From Kitasatospora acidiphila (GTDB taxonomy: Bacteria; Actinomycetota; Actinomycetes; Streptomycetales; Streptomycetaceae), in the NCBI RefSeq assembly GCF_006636205.1, contig NZ_VIGB01000003.1, positions 3,524,501 through 3,588,500 of the forward strand: a stretch of 64,000 nt of DNA, in the 5' to 3' direction. Numbering within the stretch: position 1 is the first letter of the stretch; each line of letters opens with the position of its first letter. The notes under the pieces are model-generated. The model saw nothing but the letters and a program-made list of their open reading frames with translations. It searched no databases and was not told where the DNA came from. Of the stretch, positions 1-7,333 are shown piece by piece. The translations under genes and the position numbers were made by a program.

Positions 1-1
1 G

Positions 2-1141
2 ATGAAGTTCGGGCAGGTGCTGTCGGTCTTCGAGGCCGCCCTGCCGGAGGAGGTCGCGGGCCCCTACCGGGCCGCCCTGACGAAGCTTCAGGACGCCGCG
101 CCGCCGATGCCCGCCGCCCGGGTGCACGCCGCGCTGGCCGAGCGCATGGGCAAGGACTGGCGGGCCAACTTCCGCAGCTTCGACGACCGGCCGGCCGCTG
201 CGGCCTCGATCGGCCAGGTGCACAAGGCGGTCTGGCAGGACGGCCGCACGGTTGCGGTCAAGGTGCAGTATCCGGGGGCGGGCGAGGCGTTGCTCTCCGA
301 TCTGGGCCAACTCAGCCGAGTGGCCTGGCTGGTCGGGCCGCTGATCCCGGGGCTGGACATCAAGCCGCTGATCAGCGAGCTGCGGGAGCGGGTCACCGAG
401 GAACTGGACTACGCCCTGGAGGCCGAGGCCCAGCAGGTGCACGCCGACGAGTTCGCCACCGACCCGGACATCGTGGTGCCCGCCGTGGTGGCCCAGGCCG
501 ACCAGGTGCTGGTCACCGAGTGGCTGGACGGCACCCCGCTGGCCGAGGTGATTTCGGGAGGCAGCCAGATCGAGCGCGACCGGGCCGGGCAGCTGCTGGC
601 CCGCTTCCTGTTCGCCGGTCCGGCCCGCACCGGGCTGCTGCACGCCGATCCGCACCCCGGCAACTTCCGGCTGCTGAAGAACGACGGGCCCGCCGAGAAC
701 TGGCGCCTCGGGGTGCTGGACTTCGGCACGGTGGACCGGCTGCCCGGCGGACTGCCCCGGCCGATCGGCGACTCGCTGCGGATGGCGCTGGCCGGCGACG
801 CGGTGGGGGTGCTGGAGATGCTGCGCGCCGAGGGCTTCGTCAAGCCCACCATCGAGCTGGACCCGGACGCGGTGCTCGACTACCTGCGCCCGATCATCGA
901 GCCGGCCGCGGTGGAGCACTTCCACTTCACCCGGGCCTGGATGCGCGCCCAGGCCGCCCGGATCGCCGACCCCCGCTCGCCCGCCTCCAACCTCGGCAAG
1001 CAGCTCAACCTGCCGCCGGACTACCTGCTGATCCACCGGGTCACGCTGAGCACCATCGGGGTGCTCTGCCAGCTCGGCGCCCAGGCACCGTTCCGGGCCG
1101 AGATGCTGGACTGGCTGCCCGGCTTCGCCGAGCTGGACTGA
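2..1141 (+). CDS. ABC1/AarF/UbiB family atypical kinase, 5' partial
   Basis: Protein-kinase-like protein of the ABC1 (UbiB/ADCK) family, thought to act on lipid or quinone-related metabolism by ATP binding; substrate unknown. The first visible residues contain the family KxGQ motif (KFGQ), which normally lies some tens of residues into the protein, so the true start is upstream of the window. Further hallmarks follow in order: AAASIGQVHKA (A-rich loop), VAVKVQYP (ATP-binding lysine), EELDYALEA, LHADPHPGNF (catalytic loop) and VLDFGTV (metal-binding DFG). The C-terminal end looks complete. The gene converges on the wblC operon; in mycobacteria an ABC1 kinase also neighbours whiB7 and uvrD2, so the association is conserved although the strand differs. 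Family call is secure, function is not. Confidence 0.93.
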   Translation: MKFGQVLSVFEAALPEEVAGPYRAALTKLQDAAPPMPAARVHAALAERMGKDWRANFRSFDDRPAAAASIGQVHKAVWQDGRTVAVKVQYPGAGEALLSDLGQLSRVAWLVGPLIPGLDIKPLISELRERVTEELDYALEAEAQQVHADEFATDPDIVVPAVVAQADQVLVTEWLDGTPLAEVISGGSQIERDRAGQLLARFLFAGPARTGLLHADPHPGNFRLLKNDGPAENWRLGVLDFGTVDRLPGGLPRPIGDSLRMALAGDAVGVLEMLRAEGFVKPTIELDPDAVLDYLRPIIEPAAVEHFHFTRAWMRAQAARIADPRSPASNLGKQLNLPPDYLLIHRVTLSTIGVLCQLGAQAPFRAEMLDWLPGFAELD

Positions 1142-1148
1142 GCACGGC

Positions 1149-1195
1149 AACCACCAGGCGGTCGGGCGCTCCAGGACCGCGCCCGCCCGGTGGTT
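1149..1195 (+). terminator. imperfect hairpin after the ABC1 kinase
   Basis: Arms AACCACC (1149-1155) and GGTGGTT (1189-1195) pair, with an inner CGGGCG/CGCCCG pair. It starts 8 bases after the ABC1 stop codon and is followed by a short T-containing stretch. Possible first part of a tandem terminator. Confidence 0.4.
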
Positions 1196-1238
1196 CCTGA
1201 CCGGCCGCGCCCAGCCGCATGCGGCCCGATTGCGGTCC

Positions 1239-1297
1239 GGACGCGCCGATGCCCCGGCCACCCCCTCCGGCGGGGTGGTCGGGGCATCGGCGCGTCC
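1239..1297. terminator. 26-bp inverted repeat between convergent genes
   Basis: Arms at 1239-1264 and 1272-1297 are complementary over 26 bases with one mismatch (G-T wobble in RNA) around a 7-base loop. It lies between the ABC1 kinase (+) and the small gene ending at 1323 (-), so it can end transcription from both sides. Confidence 0.75.
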
Positions 1298-1322
1298 GAG
1301 GCTACGAACGGCTGACGGGTGC

Positions 1323-1715
1323 TCAGAGCACCGCGCTGGCCAGCGCCTTGCGGGCCCGCAGCGAGGCGCGCTCCGCCTTGCGGCGCAGCCGTGCCACCCG
1401 CTGCGCCGTCAGCGCCAGGCGTTGGTCCTCGGCCTCGTGGAGGCGTTCTTGCATATGGGCACGGGCCAGGTTTTCCTGCAGTAGATGCATCTCAAGGGTC
1501 CTGTTCTGGAACGAGAGTTCGTTGGTCTGCTCGGCGCGGGCACTCGGCCCTGCGGTGATCGCCATGTCGTGGTCCTGCTCGTGGTGCGTCGTCGGGTAGG
1601 TGGTCTGGGTCGCGGCATCGGCCTGGGCAAGGGCCGTGCGCACGGAGTGGCGCAGTGCGCCGTCCGCCGGGGGGCATTCCCGGTGGACTACCGCTGCTCC
1701 GAGCCCGGGGTTCAT
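1323..1715 (-). CDS. small coiled-coil protein translationally coupled to wblC
   Basis: Unrecognised protein of 130 residues. The ATG at 1715 overlaps the wblC stop codon as ATGA (1712-1715), so it should be translated together with wblC and share its antibiotic-responsive control. The N-terminal 55 residues are low in structure; residues about 55-130 are rich in E, Q, R, L and A in a heptad-like pattern (NRTLEMHLLQENLARAHMQE, then an Arg/Ala-rich end), suggesting a long basic amphipathic helix or coiled coil. No catalytic motif or signal peptide is seen. An upstream in-frame start at 1808 exists but would lie inside wblC; the overlapping ATG is preferred. By context it could be an accessory to WblC, which is inference only. 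Confidence 0.6.
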   Translation of the reverse strand: MNPGLGAAVVHRECPPADGALRHSVRTALAQADAATQTTYPTTHHEQDHDMAITAGPSARAEQTNELSFQNRTLEMHLLQENLARAHMQERLHEAEDQRLALTAQRVARLRRKAERASLRARKALASAVL

Positions 1716-1987
1716 GCCATGACCTCGTTCTTGCGCGGACGGCCGCGGGGCCGCTTGCGGGCTACCACGACGCCCTGGACGAAGAGCTCGCCACCCCAGA
1801 CGCCCCACGGCTCACGCCGGTCGAGGGCGCCGGCCAGACAGGCCTCCTTGACCGGGCAGGTGCCACAGAGGGACTTGGCGTACTCCACGTCGGCCGGGGT
1901 CTCGGCGAAGAAGACCTCGGGGTCGAACGCGCGGCAGGGGATGGTGGCGCCGAGGGCGTCGGCTTCGTCGATCGAGGTGAGCTGCAT
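1712..1987 (-). CDS. wblC: WhiB-like iron-sulfur transcription factor WblC (WhiB7 orthologue)
   Basis: Transcriptional activator of intrinsic antibiotic resistance genes; known WhiB7/WblC proteins bind a 4Fe-4S cluster, sigma region 4 and AT-rich DNA next to the -35 element. The 91-residue protein has the four cluster cysteines at positions 18, 41, 44 and 50 (LCGTCPVKEAC), the WhiB turn EPWGVWGGE, and the C-terminal AT-hook RGRPRK that distinguishes WhiB7/WblC from other WhiB proteins. GGAAGG lies 7 bases before the ATG. Location next to uvrD2 is the same as in mycobacteria. Expression in relatives depends on autoregulation and ribosome-sensitive attenuation in the leader; a terminator-like hairpin and an A/T-rich promoter are visible upstream (2189-2225 and 2827-2865). 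Confidence 0.96.
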   Translation of the reverse strand: MQLTSIDEADALGATIPCRAFDPEVFFAETPADVEYAKSLCGTCPVKEACLAGALDRREPWGVWGGELFVQGVVVARKRPRGRPRKNEVMA

Positions 1988-2143
1988 GAGAGAGCCTTCC
2001 AGAGGAGGGGGAGGTACGAGCGGAGCCGTGGTCGGCGTTGTCGGCGGTACGGACGGGAGGGCGGTGTGATGACCGTGGACACTGGTGGCGTCTTCCTCGT
2101 CTTGATTCGGTTCCGGTCCAGCTGACTGGTCGGGCTGGGCCGG

Positions 2144-2159
2144 AGGCCCCGAGGGGCCT
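2144..2159 (-). other. small hairpin in the wblC leader
   Basis: AGGCCCC and GGGGCCT flank two bases (2144-2150, 2153-2159). It lies between the leader terminator and wblC and could be part of alternative leader folding. Confidence 0.35.
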
Positions 2160-2188
2160 GGGTTGGTCGGTCGTACCGGACAAACAGA

Positions 2189-2225
2189 AGGGCCGCGGAT
2201 CCCGGTTGACGGGTTCCGCGGCCCT
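2189..2225 (-). terminator. intrinsic terminator / attenuator in the wblC leader
   Basis: Read on the minus strand, AGGGCCGCGG (2225-2216) pairs perfectly with CCGCGGCCCT (2198-2189), with an inner CCCG/CGGG pair, followed by a T-rich run TTCTGTTTG. It sits 24 bases after the preceding gene (stop at 2250) and 200 bases before wblC. It can serve as terminator of that gene and, if transcription from 2827-2865 is the source of wblC mRNA, as the attenuator. Known wblC/whiB7 leaders contain such an element. Confidence 0.7.
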
Positions 2226-2237
2226 GGAAAAGTGCCG

Positions 2238-2255
2238 ACCTGAGGGTGCTCAGGT
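2238..2255 (-). other. hairpin over the stop codon preceding the wblC attenuator
   Basis: ACCTGAG and CTCAGGT arms (2238-2244 and 2249-2255) flank 4 bases and include the stop codon of the upstream gene. A ribosome terminating there would disrupt it, so translation of that gene could influence leader folding. Inference from position. Confidence 0.35.
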
Positions 2256-2630
2256 TCGCTCTCTCCAGGGTTCAGGCCCGCGGAAGGCCCGGATCCGGGC
2301 GGCTTCGGCGCCGATAAAGGCGGCCTTGGCCTGGTTGATCAGCTGCTCATCCTGCTGCTCGGCTACGGCACCGATGACCTGCAGATAGGCGCCATGCTTG
2401 GCCGCCGCATCCACCGCCTTCGGTGCCTCGGTCGGTCGTCCGCCACGCATGCCGCGCGAGCAGTCGACGGAACCCGCGGCCCAGCCGAGGGACAGACCGG
2501 TACCGACACTCAGACCGAGGGAACCGGCAACCAGCGAGACTCCACCCGCGACAGCGGTGGTGGAGGGACGCAGGGAAGCGGCAACAACGGTCTGGCCAGT
2601 CAGTTTGGTGATCATCTGGTTCGTTCCCAC
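2250..2630 (-). CDS. hypothetical 126-residue protein encoded inside the wblC leader
   Basis: I do not recognise a family. The GTG start at 2630 has a perfect AGGAGG 8 bases upstream, a strong sign of translation. The N-terminal half (residues 12-55) is rich in Val, Ala, Gly, Ser and Leu and weakly hydrophobic; after a Cys at about 57 the second half is helical and charged (AEQQDEQLINQAKAAFIGAE). Third positions are less GC-biased than in neighbours, with many T-ending codons. It lies on the same strand between uvrD2 and wblC, downstream of the probable wblC promoter and just before the attenuator-like hairpin, so it may be co-transcribed with wblC or be part of its control. Confidence 0.65.
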   Translation of the reverse strand: MGTNQMITKLTGQTVVAASLRPSTTAVAGGVSLVAGSLGLSVGTGLSLGWAAGSVDCSRGMRGGRPTEAPKAVDAAAKHGAYLQVIGAVAEQQDEQLINQAKAAFIGAEAARIRAFRGPEPWRERT

Positions 2631-2826
2631 TGTGCTCGCCTCCTCTCGGCGTCTCGCGGTGCCCAGTCCCCCGGGCTCCGGTGTTCGGATGTCTGTCGGT
2701 CCAGCTGCCCCGCCGTGGCGGGGATGGTGCAGGGTGGTGCAGTTCGTGGCATGGTGCAGCAGGGGAAAGCCTGGTCAGGACAGGTCCCGAGTGGCTTCGC
2801 GGTCGCGTCCCCTTGACCGCTCCGGC

Positions 2827-2865
2827 AGGCTATTGCGCTTCACGCACAGCGCGCAAACTATTTTT
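2827..2865 (-). promoter_or_regulatory. probable WblC-type autoregulated promoter
   Basis: On the minus strand AAAAATAG (2865-2858) directly precedes TTGCGC (2856-2851, -35), then 18 bases and TAGCCT (2832-2827, -10). An A/T-rich tract abutting the -35 box is the hallmark of WhiB7/WblC-dependent promoters. The tract overlaps the uvrD2 stop codon. Initiation near 2819 would give an 830-base leader before wblC. Confidence 0.6.
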
Positions 2866-5140
2866 CCGGCGAGTTTCCGGACTCATCCTCAGTGAGGTCT
2901 GCATCGACCTCCGCCGAGGGGTCGTCCGACTCAGCGGCCCGCTCCACCTCGGGGTCCTCCCCCGCACACAACGACAGCACGTCCGCCCCGTACTTGTCCA
3001 GCTTGAGGGCGCCGACCCCGGAGATCCGGGACAGTTCCGCGACATTCGAGGGCGTGTCCTCGGCGATCGCCATCAGGGTGGCGTCAGTGAAGATCACATA
3101 GGCCGGCACCGCCTGCTCCTTGGCCCGGCGGGACCGCCACTCGCGCAGCCGTTCGTAGAGGCCCTCGTCCATGGCCGACGGGCAGTCCTCACAGCGGCGC
3201 AGCTTGCGCTCCACCGCCTCGGTCAGCGTGCGCCCGCAGACCCGGCACTTGACCGGCCCGCGAGGCGCGCGCCGGCCCGCGGAGCGCTCCGCCCCGCCCT
3301 CCGCGCCGCCACGCCCGCCGGCGCGCCCGGCACCGGCGGCGGATCCCGGGCGCAGCCCGTCCAGGAACCGGCTGGGCTTGCGGCTCGCCCGGCCGCCCGG
3401 CGAGCGGGCCAGCGCCCAGGAGAGCCCGAGGTGCGCCCGCGCCCGGGTGACCCCGACGTAGAGCAGTCGGCGCTCCTCCTCCAACTGCTCGTCGGTCTTG
3501 GCGTAGATGATCGGCAGGGTGCCCTCGGTCAGGCCGACCAGGAAGACCGCGTCCCACTCCAGGCCCTTGGCCGCGTGCAGTGAGGCCAATGTCACCCCCT
3601 CGACCGCGGGCGCGTGCTGGGCGGCGGCCCGGGCGTCCAGCTCCGCGACGTAGGCGGCGAGGTCGGCCGGCTCGCCGGCGGCGCTGCGCCCGGCCTCGAA
3701 GTCCTCGGCCAGCCGGACCAGCGCGGCCAGCGACTCCCAGCGCTCGCGCACCGCTCCGGAGCCGGCCGGCGGCACCGGGGTGAAGCCCCGGGTGGCCAGC
3801 ACCGCGCGGACCTGGGCGGCCAGGTCCGGCGCGTCGGCGGTCAGCGGATCGCCGACGGCCCGCGCGGCGCCGCGCAGCAGCAGCCCGGCCTCGCGGACCT
3901 CCGGCCGCTCGAAGAACCGCTCGGCGCCCTTGAGCTGGTAGGAGATGCCGAGGTCGGCCAGCGCCTGCTCATAGACCTCGGACTGGCCGTTGGTACGGAA
4001 CAGCACCGCGATCTCACTGGCCCGCACCCCTTCGGCCAGCAGCTCGCCGATCCGGCGGGCGGTGCCCTCGGCCTCGGCGGGCTCGTCCGGGTACTCGGTG
4101 TAGACCGGCTCGGGGCCGGCCGGGCGCTGCGAGACCAGCTCCAGCCGGTGCCGGGCCGCCGCCCCCCGGGCCTGGGCCAGCAGTCCGTTGGCCAGGTGCA
4201 CCACCTGCGGGGTGGAGCGGTAGTCGCGGACCAGCTTGACCACCGTCGCGTCCGGATGCCTGGTGCGGAAGTTCAACAGGTAGTCGGGGGTGGCGCCGGT
4301 GAAGGAGTAGATGGTCTGGCTGGCGTCGCCGACCACGCACAGCCCGGCCCCGGCGCCGACGGCGGCCCCGGTCCACTGGTCCAGCAGCCGCTGCTGCAGC
4401 GGCGAGACGTCCTGGTACTCGTCCACCGTGAAGTGCCGGTACTGGGCCCTGACCTGCTCGGCGATCTCCGGGCGGTCCTCCAGGATGGCGGCGGTGAGCA
4501 GCAGCACGTCCTCGAAGTCGATGACGTTGCGGTCGCGCTTGGTCTGCTCGTAGGTCGCGTAGACCCGGGCGATCTCGGCCGGGTCGCGCGGGGCATCGCG
4601 GCCGGCCTTGAGCACCGCGACCGGATAGTCGTCCGGCACGATCTGGGTGACCTTGGCCCACTCGATCTCGCTGGTCAGGTCGCGCAGCTCGGTGCGCTGC
4701 ACGCGCAGCCCGCTGCGGCCGGCCGCCTCCGCGACCAGCTGCACCTTGCGCTCCAGCAGCCGGGGCACCTCGCCGCCGACCGCGCGGGGCCAGAAGTACT
4801 GCAGCTGGCGCAGCGCGGCGGCGTGGAAGGTGCGGGCCTGCACGCCGTCGGCGCCGAGCTGGCGCAACCGGCCGCGCATCTCGCCGGCGGCCCGCGCGGT
4901 GAAGGTGACGGCCAGCACCTGCTGGGGTTGGAAGGCACCGGTGCGCACCCCGTAGGCGATCCGGTGGGTGATCGCCCGGGTCTTGCCGGTGCCCGCGCCG
5001 GCCAGCACGCAGACCGGCCCGTGCAGCGCGGTGGCGACCGCCCGCTGCTCGGGGTCGAGCCCGGCCAGCACGGCGTCCGGATCACCCGGGCGAGCGCCGT
5101 ACCCGCCGAAGCCGCCGTCGATCATCAGCTCTTCCTGCAT
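2858..5140 (-). CDS. uvrD2: ATP-dependent DNA helicase UvrD2 (SF1A with HRDC domain)
   Basis: 3'-5' superfamily 1 DNA helicase of the UvrD/PcrA type used in DNA repair. From the chosen start, Walker A GAGTGKT is at residues about 48-54, a DEYQD Walker B follows near 255, and all SF1 motifs appear in order up to TRARAHL. The C-terminal part holds a tetracysteine zinc motif (CRVCG then CEDC, about 635-660) joined to an HRDC domain, the arrangement that defines actinobacterial UvrD2. The ATG at 5140 is preferred over 5149 or 5281 because GAGAGG lies 9 bases upstream and the helicase core starts soon after; 5149 is also possible. The next gene on this strand and wblC are promoted from its very 3' end. 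Confidence 0.93.
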   Translation of the reverse strand: MQEELMIDGGFGGYGARPGDPDAVLAGLDPEQRAVATALHGPVCVLAGAGTGKTRAITHRIAYGVRTGAFQPQQVLAVTFTARAAGEMRGRLRQLGADGVQARTFHAAALRQLQYFWPRAVGGEVPRLLERKVQLVAEAAGRSGLRVQRTELRDLTSEIEWAKVTQIVPDDYPVAVLKAGRDAPRDPAEIARVYATYEQTKRDRNVIDFEDVLLLTAAILEDRPEIAEQVRAQYRHFTVDEYQDVSPLQQRLLDQWTGAAVGAGAGLCVVGDASQTIYSFTGATPDYLLNFRTRHPDATVVKLVRDYRSTPQVVHLANGLLAQARGAAARHRLELVSQRPAGPEPVYTEYPDEPAEAEGTARRIGELLAEGVRASEIAVLFRTNGQSEVYEQALADLGISYQLKGAERFFERPEVREAGLLLRGAARAVGDPLTADAPDLAAQVRAVLATRGFTPVPPAGSGAVRERWESLAALVRLAEDFEAGRSAAGEPADLAAYVAELDARAAAQHAPAVEGVTLASLHAAKGLEWDAVFLVGLTEGTLPIIYAKTDEQLEEERRLLYVGVTRARAHLGLSWALARSPGGRASRKPSRFLDGLRPGSAAGAGRAGGRGGAEGGAERSAGRRAPRGPVKCRVCGRTLTEAVERKLRRCEDCPSAMDEGLYERLREWRSRRAKEQAVPAYVIFTDATLMAIAEDTPSNVAELSRISGVGALKLDKYGADVLSLCAGEDPEVERAAESDDPSAEVDADLTEDESGNSPEK

Positions 5141-5303
5141 GGGCTCCATCCTCTCAGCCCGCCGGCTCGACCGGGCCGGACGCCGTGTCCCGGCTCTGCC
5201 CATCCTGGCAAATCGGACCGACACCGTGCGCCAGGTTGTCCACAGGTCCGAGCCGATCATCAGCCGATCCCACAACCACACCGGCTACCGGCACGGGCCC
5301 CGG

Positions 5304-5329
5304 GGAATCGACCGGCAGTCACGCGCGTT
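5304..5329 (+). promoter_or_regulatory. sigma-R type promoter of the mycoredoxin gene
   Basis: GGGAAT ends at 5308 and is followed after exactly 18 bases by GTTG (5327-5330), matching the thiol-stress sigma-R (SigR/SigH) consensus GGAAT-N18-GTT. It lies 46 bases before the mrx1 ATG. Mycoredoxin is an expected target, since sigma-R controls thiol homeostasis. Confidence 0.8.
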
Positions 5330-5374
5330 GACCAGACGGCAACGCCCCGTCCCGCTCACGAAGGAGCCCTCTCG

Positions 5375-5629
5375 ATGTCCGGCAGCGTCACGATGTACAG
5401 CACCACCTGGTGCGGCTACTGCACCCGTCTCAAGGGCCAGCTGACCCGCGAGGGCATCGGCTACGACGAGATCAACATCGAGCAGGACCCGGCCTCCGCC
5501 CAGTACGTCGAGTCGGTCAACGACGGCAACCAGGTCGTCCCGACCGTCGTGGTCGTCGGCGCGACCGGTGAGAAGTCGGTCATGACCAACCCGTCGCTCG
5601 CCCAGGTGAAGAAGGCCCTCGCGGCCTGA
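5375..5629 (+). CDS. mrx1: mycoredoxin (glutaredoxin-like, mycothiol-dependent)
   Basis: Small cytosolic oxidoreductase of 84 residues that reduces mycothiol-mixed disulfides on proteins. The active site WCGYC is near residue 12-16; a conserved VVPTVVVV cis-proline segment follows, as in mycoredoxin-1. AAGGAG lies 8 bases before the ATG. The gene is divergent from uvrD2, in the same neighbourhood as Mycobacterium mrx1 - uvrD2 - whiB7, and has a sigma-R promoter upstream. The TGA begins a near-perfect TGACG-N3-CGTCG palindrome. Confidence 0.94.
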   Translation: MSGSVTMYSTTWCGYCTRLKGQLTREGIGYDEINIEQDPASAQYVESVNDGNQVVPTVVVVGATGEKSVMTNPSLAQVKKALAA

Positions 5630-5667
5630 CGCCCCGTCGCGCCGCGCCCGGCCCCGCAGCACCGGGG

Positions 5668-6249
5668 TCAGGCGCCGCGCGCCGCCCAGGCATCACGCGA
5701 CAGGCCGTAGACCGCCAGGTCGCGCGGCCCGTCGGCGAGCACCGCGCCCTGCGGGAGCACCGACTCCTGGGTGAAGCCGAGCCGCTCGGCCAGCGCCCGG
5801 CTGCGCACGTTGTCGACCACCGTGCGCAGCCCGATCCGGCGCAGCCCGAGCGGTCCGAAGCCGTGCTCGATCAGCAGCTCGGCGGCCCGGCGGACCAGCC
5901 CGCGCCCCTCGTAATCGGCGTCCACCCAGTAGCCCAGCTCGGCGGTGGCCTCCGCGCGGTCGATCCGCAGGCCGAGCGAGCCGGCCACTTGCGGCACCCC
6001 TCCCCCGTGCCCGGTGACCACGATCGCCACCGGCAGCTGGGTGCCGGCCAGCCAGTCCTGCCCGGCCTGCTCCAGGAACGCCCGGGTGCCCTCCGGCTCC
6101 GGCGCGGTCGCCGCCCACGACTCGAAGCGGGCGAACCGCGCGTTGTTGGCGGCCAGGGCCGCGTGGTAGGCGTCGGCGATCGCCGCGGTGCGCGGGACCA
6201 GCACGGCGTCCCCGCCGAGCCGGTGGTTGAAGAACATGGCGCTGTGCAT
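5668..6249 (-). CDS. RimJ/RimL-type GNAT N-acetyltransferase
   Basis: 193-residue acetyltransferase that would transfer acetyl from acetyl-CoA to an amine, in this subfamily often the N-terminus of a ribosomal protein. The central LGYWVDADYEGRGLVRRA segment is the acetyl-CoA-binding motif A (family consensus GYWl..ygGkGyat.a), followed by the typical ..RIGLRTVVDN.RSRALAERLGF block. The ATG at 6249 has AGGAGG 9 bases upstream and is chosen over 6309. Substrate cannot be inferred. It is convergent with mrx1 and follows the GntR gene on the same strand. Confidence 0.87.
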   Translation of the reverse strand: MHSAMFFNHRLGGDAVLVPRTAAIADAYHAALAANNARFARFESWAATAPEPEGTRAFLEQAGQDWLAGTQLPVAIVVTGHGGGVPQVAGSLGLRIDRAEATAELGYWVDADYEGRGLVRRAAELLIEHGFGPLGLRRIGLRTVVDNVRSRALAERLGFTQESVLPQGAVLADGPRDLAVYGLSRDAWAARGA

Positions 6250-6311
6250 GCGGGGCTCCCCTCCTGGAACGGAGGGCAACCCTAGTTCGCCGCCCTGACC
6301 AGCCGTCAAGA

Positions 6312-7103
6312 TCAGCGCCCGGGCCGGGCGCCCAGCTGGCCGAGGCCGTAGGTCAAGCGGCAGCGGTCCGCGGAGTACCTGGTCTCGATCACCCGGACCG
6401 GGCCCCGGCGGTCATAGGTGACCCGGGTCTGCACCAGCAGCGGCACGCCCGGCCCGCCCTGGAACCACTGCGCCTCCTCCGGCCCCGGCATCCGGGCGAC
6501 CAGCTGGTCCACCGCCCCGACCTCCACCCGGCCCAGCGCGGCCAGCACCGCCTCGTCGCCACCGGGCACCGGGTCGGGCTCCATCAGCGCGGTGCCGGCC
6601 GCCACCCCGGCCCGGTAGTGGCTCTCCTCGATGCTGTAGGGCTCCCGGTCCAGCAGTCGCAGCTGCCGCCGGACCACCACCGCCTCGCCGGGCTGCACCC
6701 CCAGCCGTTCGGCGACGTCCACCCGGGCCCGCACGATCAGCATCTCGAACTCGGCGCTCAGCTGCCGCCCGGCCTGCTCCGCCTCGGCCGTGTACACCTC
6801 GCTGGGCCCGGCGAGCCCGTCCCGCTGGCTGGGCAGCAGCGGCCCGAAGGCCCGGTGGTCGAGCACCGGGTGCTCGCGCAGGAAGGTGCCCTTGCCCTGC
6901 AGGCGGACCAGCAGGCCCTCGTTGACCAGCACGTCGACCGCGAGGCGCACGGTGTTGCGGGCCACGCTGTACTGCTGCTCCAGCTCGGCCTCCACCGGCA
7001 GCGCGGTGCCGCCGGGCCACTCGCCCGCCGAGATCCGGCGACGCAGATCGGCCGCCAGCCGCTGGTACTTGGGGGACGGCATGCTGCCACTGGAGATGGT
7101 CAC
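6312..7103 (-). CDS. GntR/HutC-family transcriptional regulator
   Basis: One-component regulator: an N-terminal winged helix-turn-helix (PKYQRLAADLRRRI, then VARNTVRLAVDVLVNEGLL and GKGTFL) and a C-terminal UTRA effector domain from about residue 95. The effector is unknown. The GTG at 7103 is used; an ATG at 7082 giving MPSPKYQ is equally plausible, as neither has a strong ribosome-binding site. An imperfect inverted repeat CCAT-N8-ATGG lies just upstream at about 7151-7166 and may be an operator. Possibly co-transcribed with the acetyltransferase 62 bases downstream. Confidence 0.9.
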   Translation of the reverse strand: MTISSGSMPSPKYQRLAADLRRRISAGEWPGGTALPVEAELEQQYSVARNTVRLAVDVLVNEGLLVRLQGKGTFLREHPVLDHRAFGPLLPSQRDGLAGPSEVYTAEAEQAGRQLSAEFEMLIVRARVDVAERLGVQPGEAVVVRRQLRLLDREPYSIEESHYRAGVAAGTALMEPDPVPGGDEAVLAALGRVEVGAVDQLVARMPGPEEAQWFQGGPGVPLLVQTRVTYDRRGPVRVIETRYSADRCRLTYGLGQLGARPGR

Positions 7104-7287
7104 GCTGGAAATGTAGCGAGCGATCTGACCCGCTTTCAGCTAAACCGACCATAATTGGCCATGGTTCCGGGCCGACCGGCCCGGCGGCCACTCAGCGCTA
7201 CCGGGCCGGCCCGCGCGGATACCGGCGCGTCAGACGCCGTCCCGGCGTTCCGCCCGCCCCGAAGGCGGCGAAGGCGGAAAAGGCAAA

Positions 7288-7320
7288 TAGGGGGCGTGCC
7301 CGAATGGCACACGCCCCCTA
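7288..7320 (-). terminator. terminator of nudC
   Basis: TAGGGGGCGTG (7288-7298) and CACGCCCCCTA (7310-7320) form an 11-bp perfect stem 14 bases after the nudC stop; on the minus strand it is followed by T-rich TTTGCCTTTTCC. Confidence 0.85.
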
Positions 7321-7333
7321 CGGCTTATTTCCT

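Noticed and set aside
3614..5374. Long plus-strand open frame running into mycoredoxin
   Set aside because: Only the last 84 codons are real; the rest is antisense of uvrD2, and a ribosome-binding site and sigma-R promoter mark the true start at 5375.
7151..7166. CCAT-N8-ATGG repeat as a certain GntR operator
   Set aside because: Short and imperfect; mentioned with the GntR gene but not supported enough as its own site.
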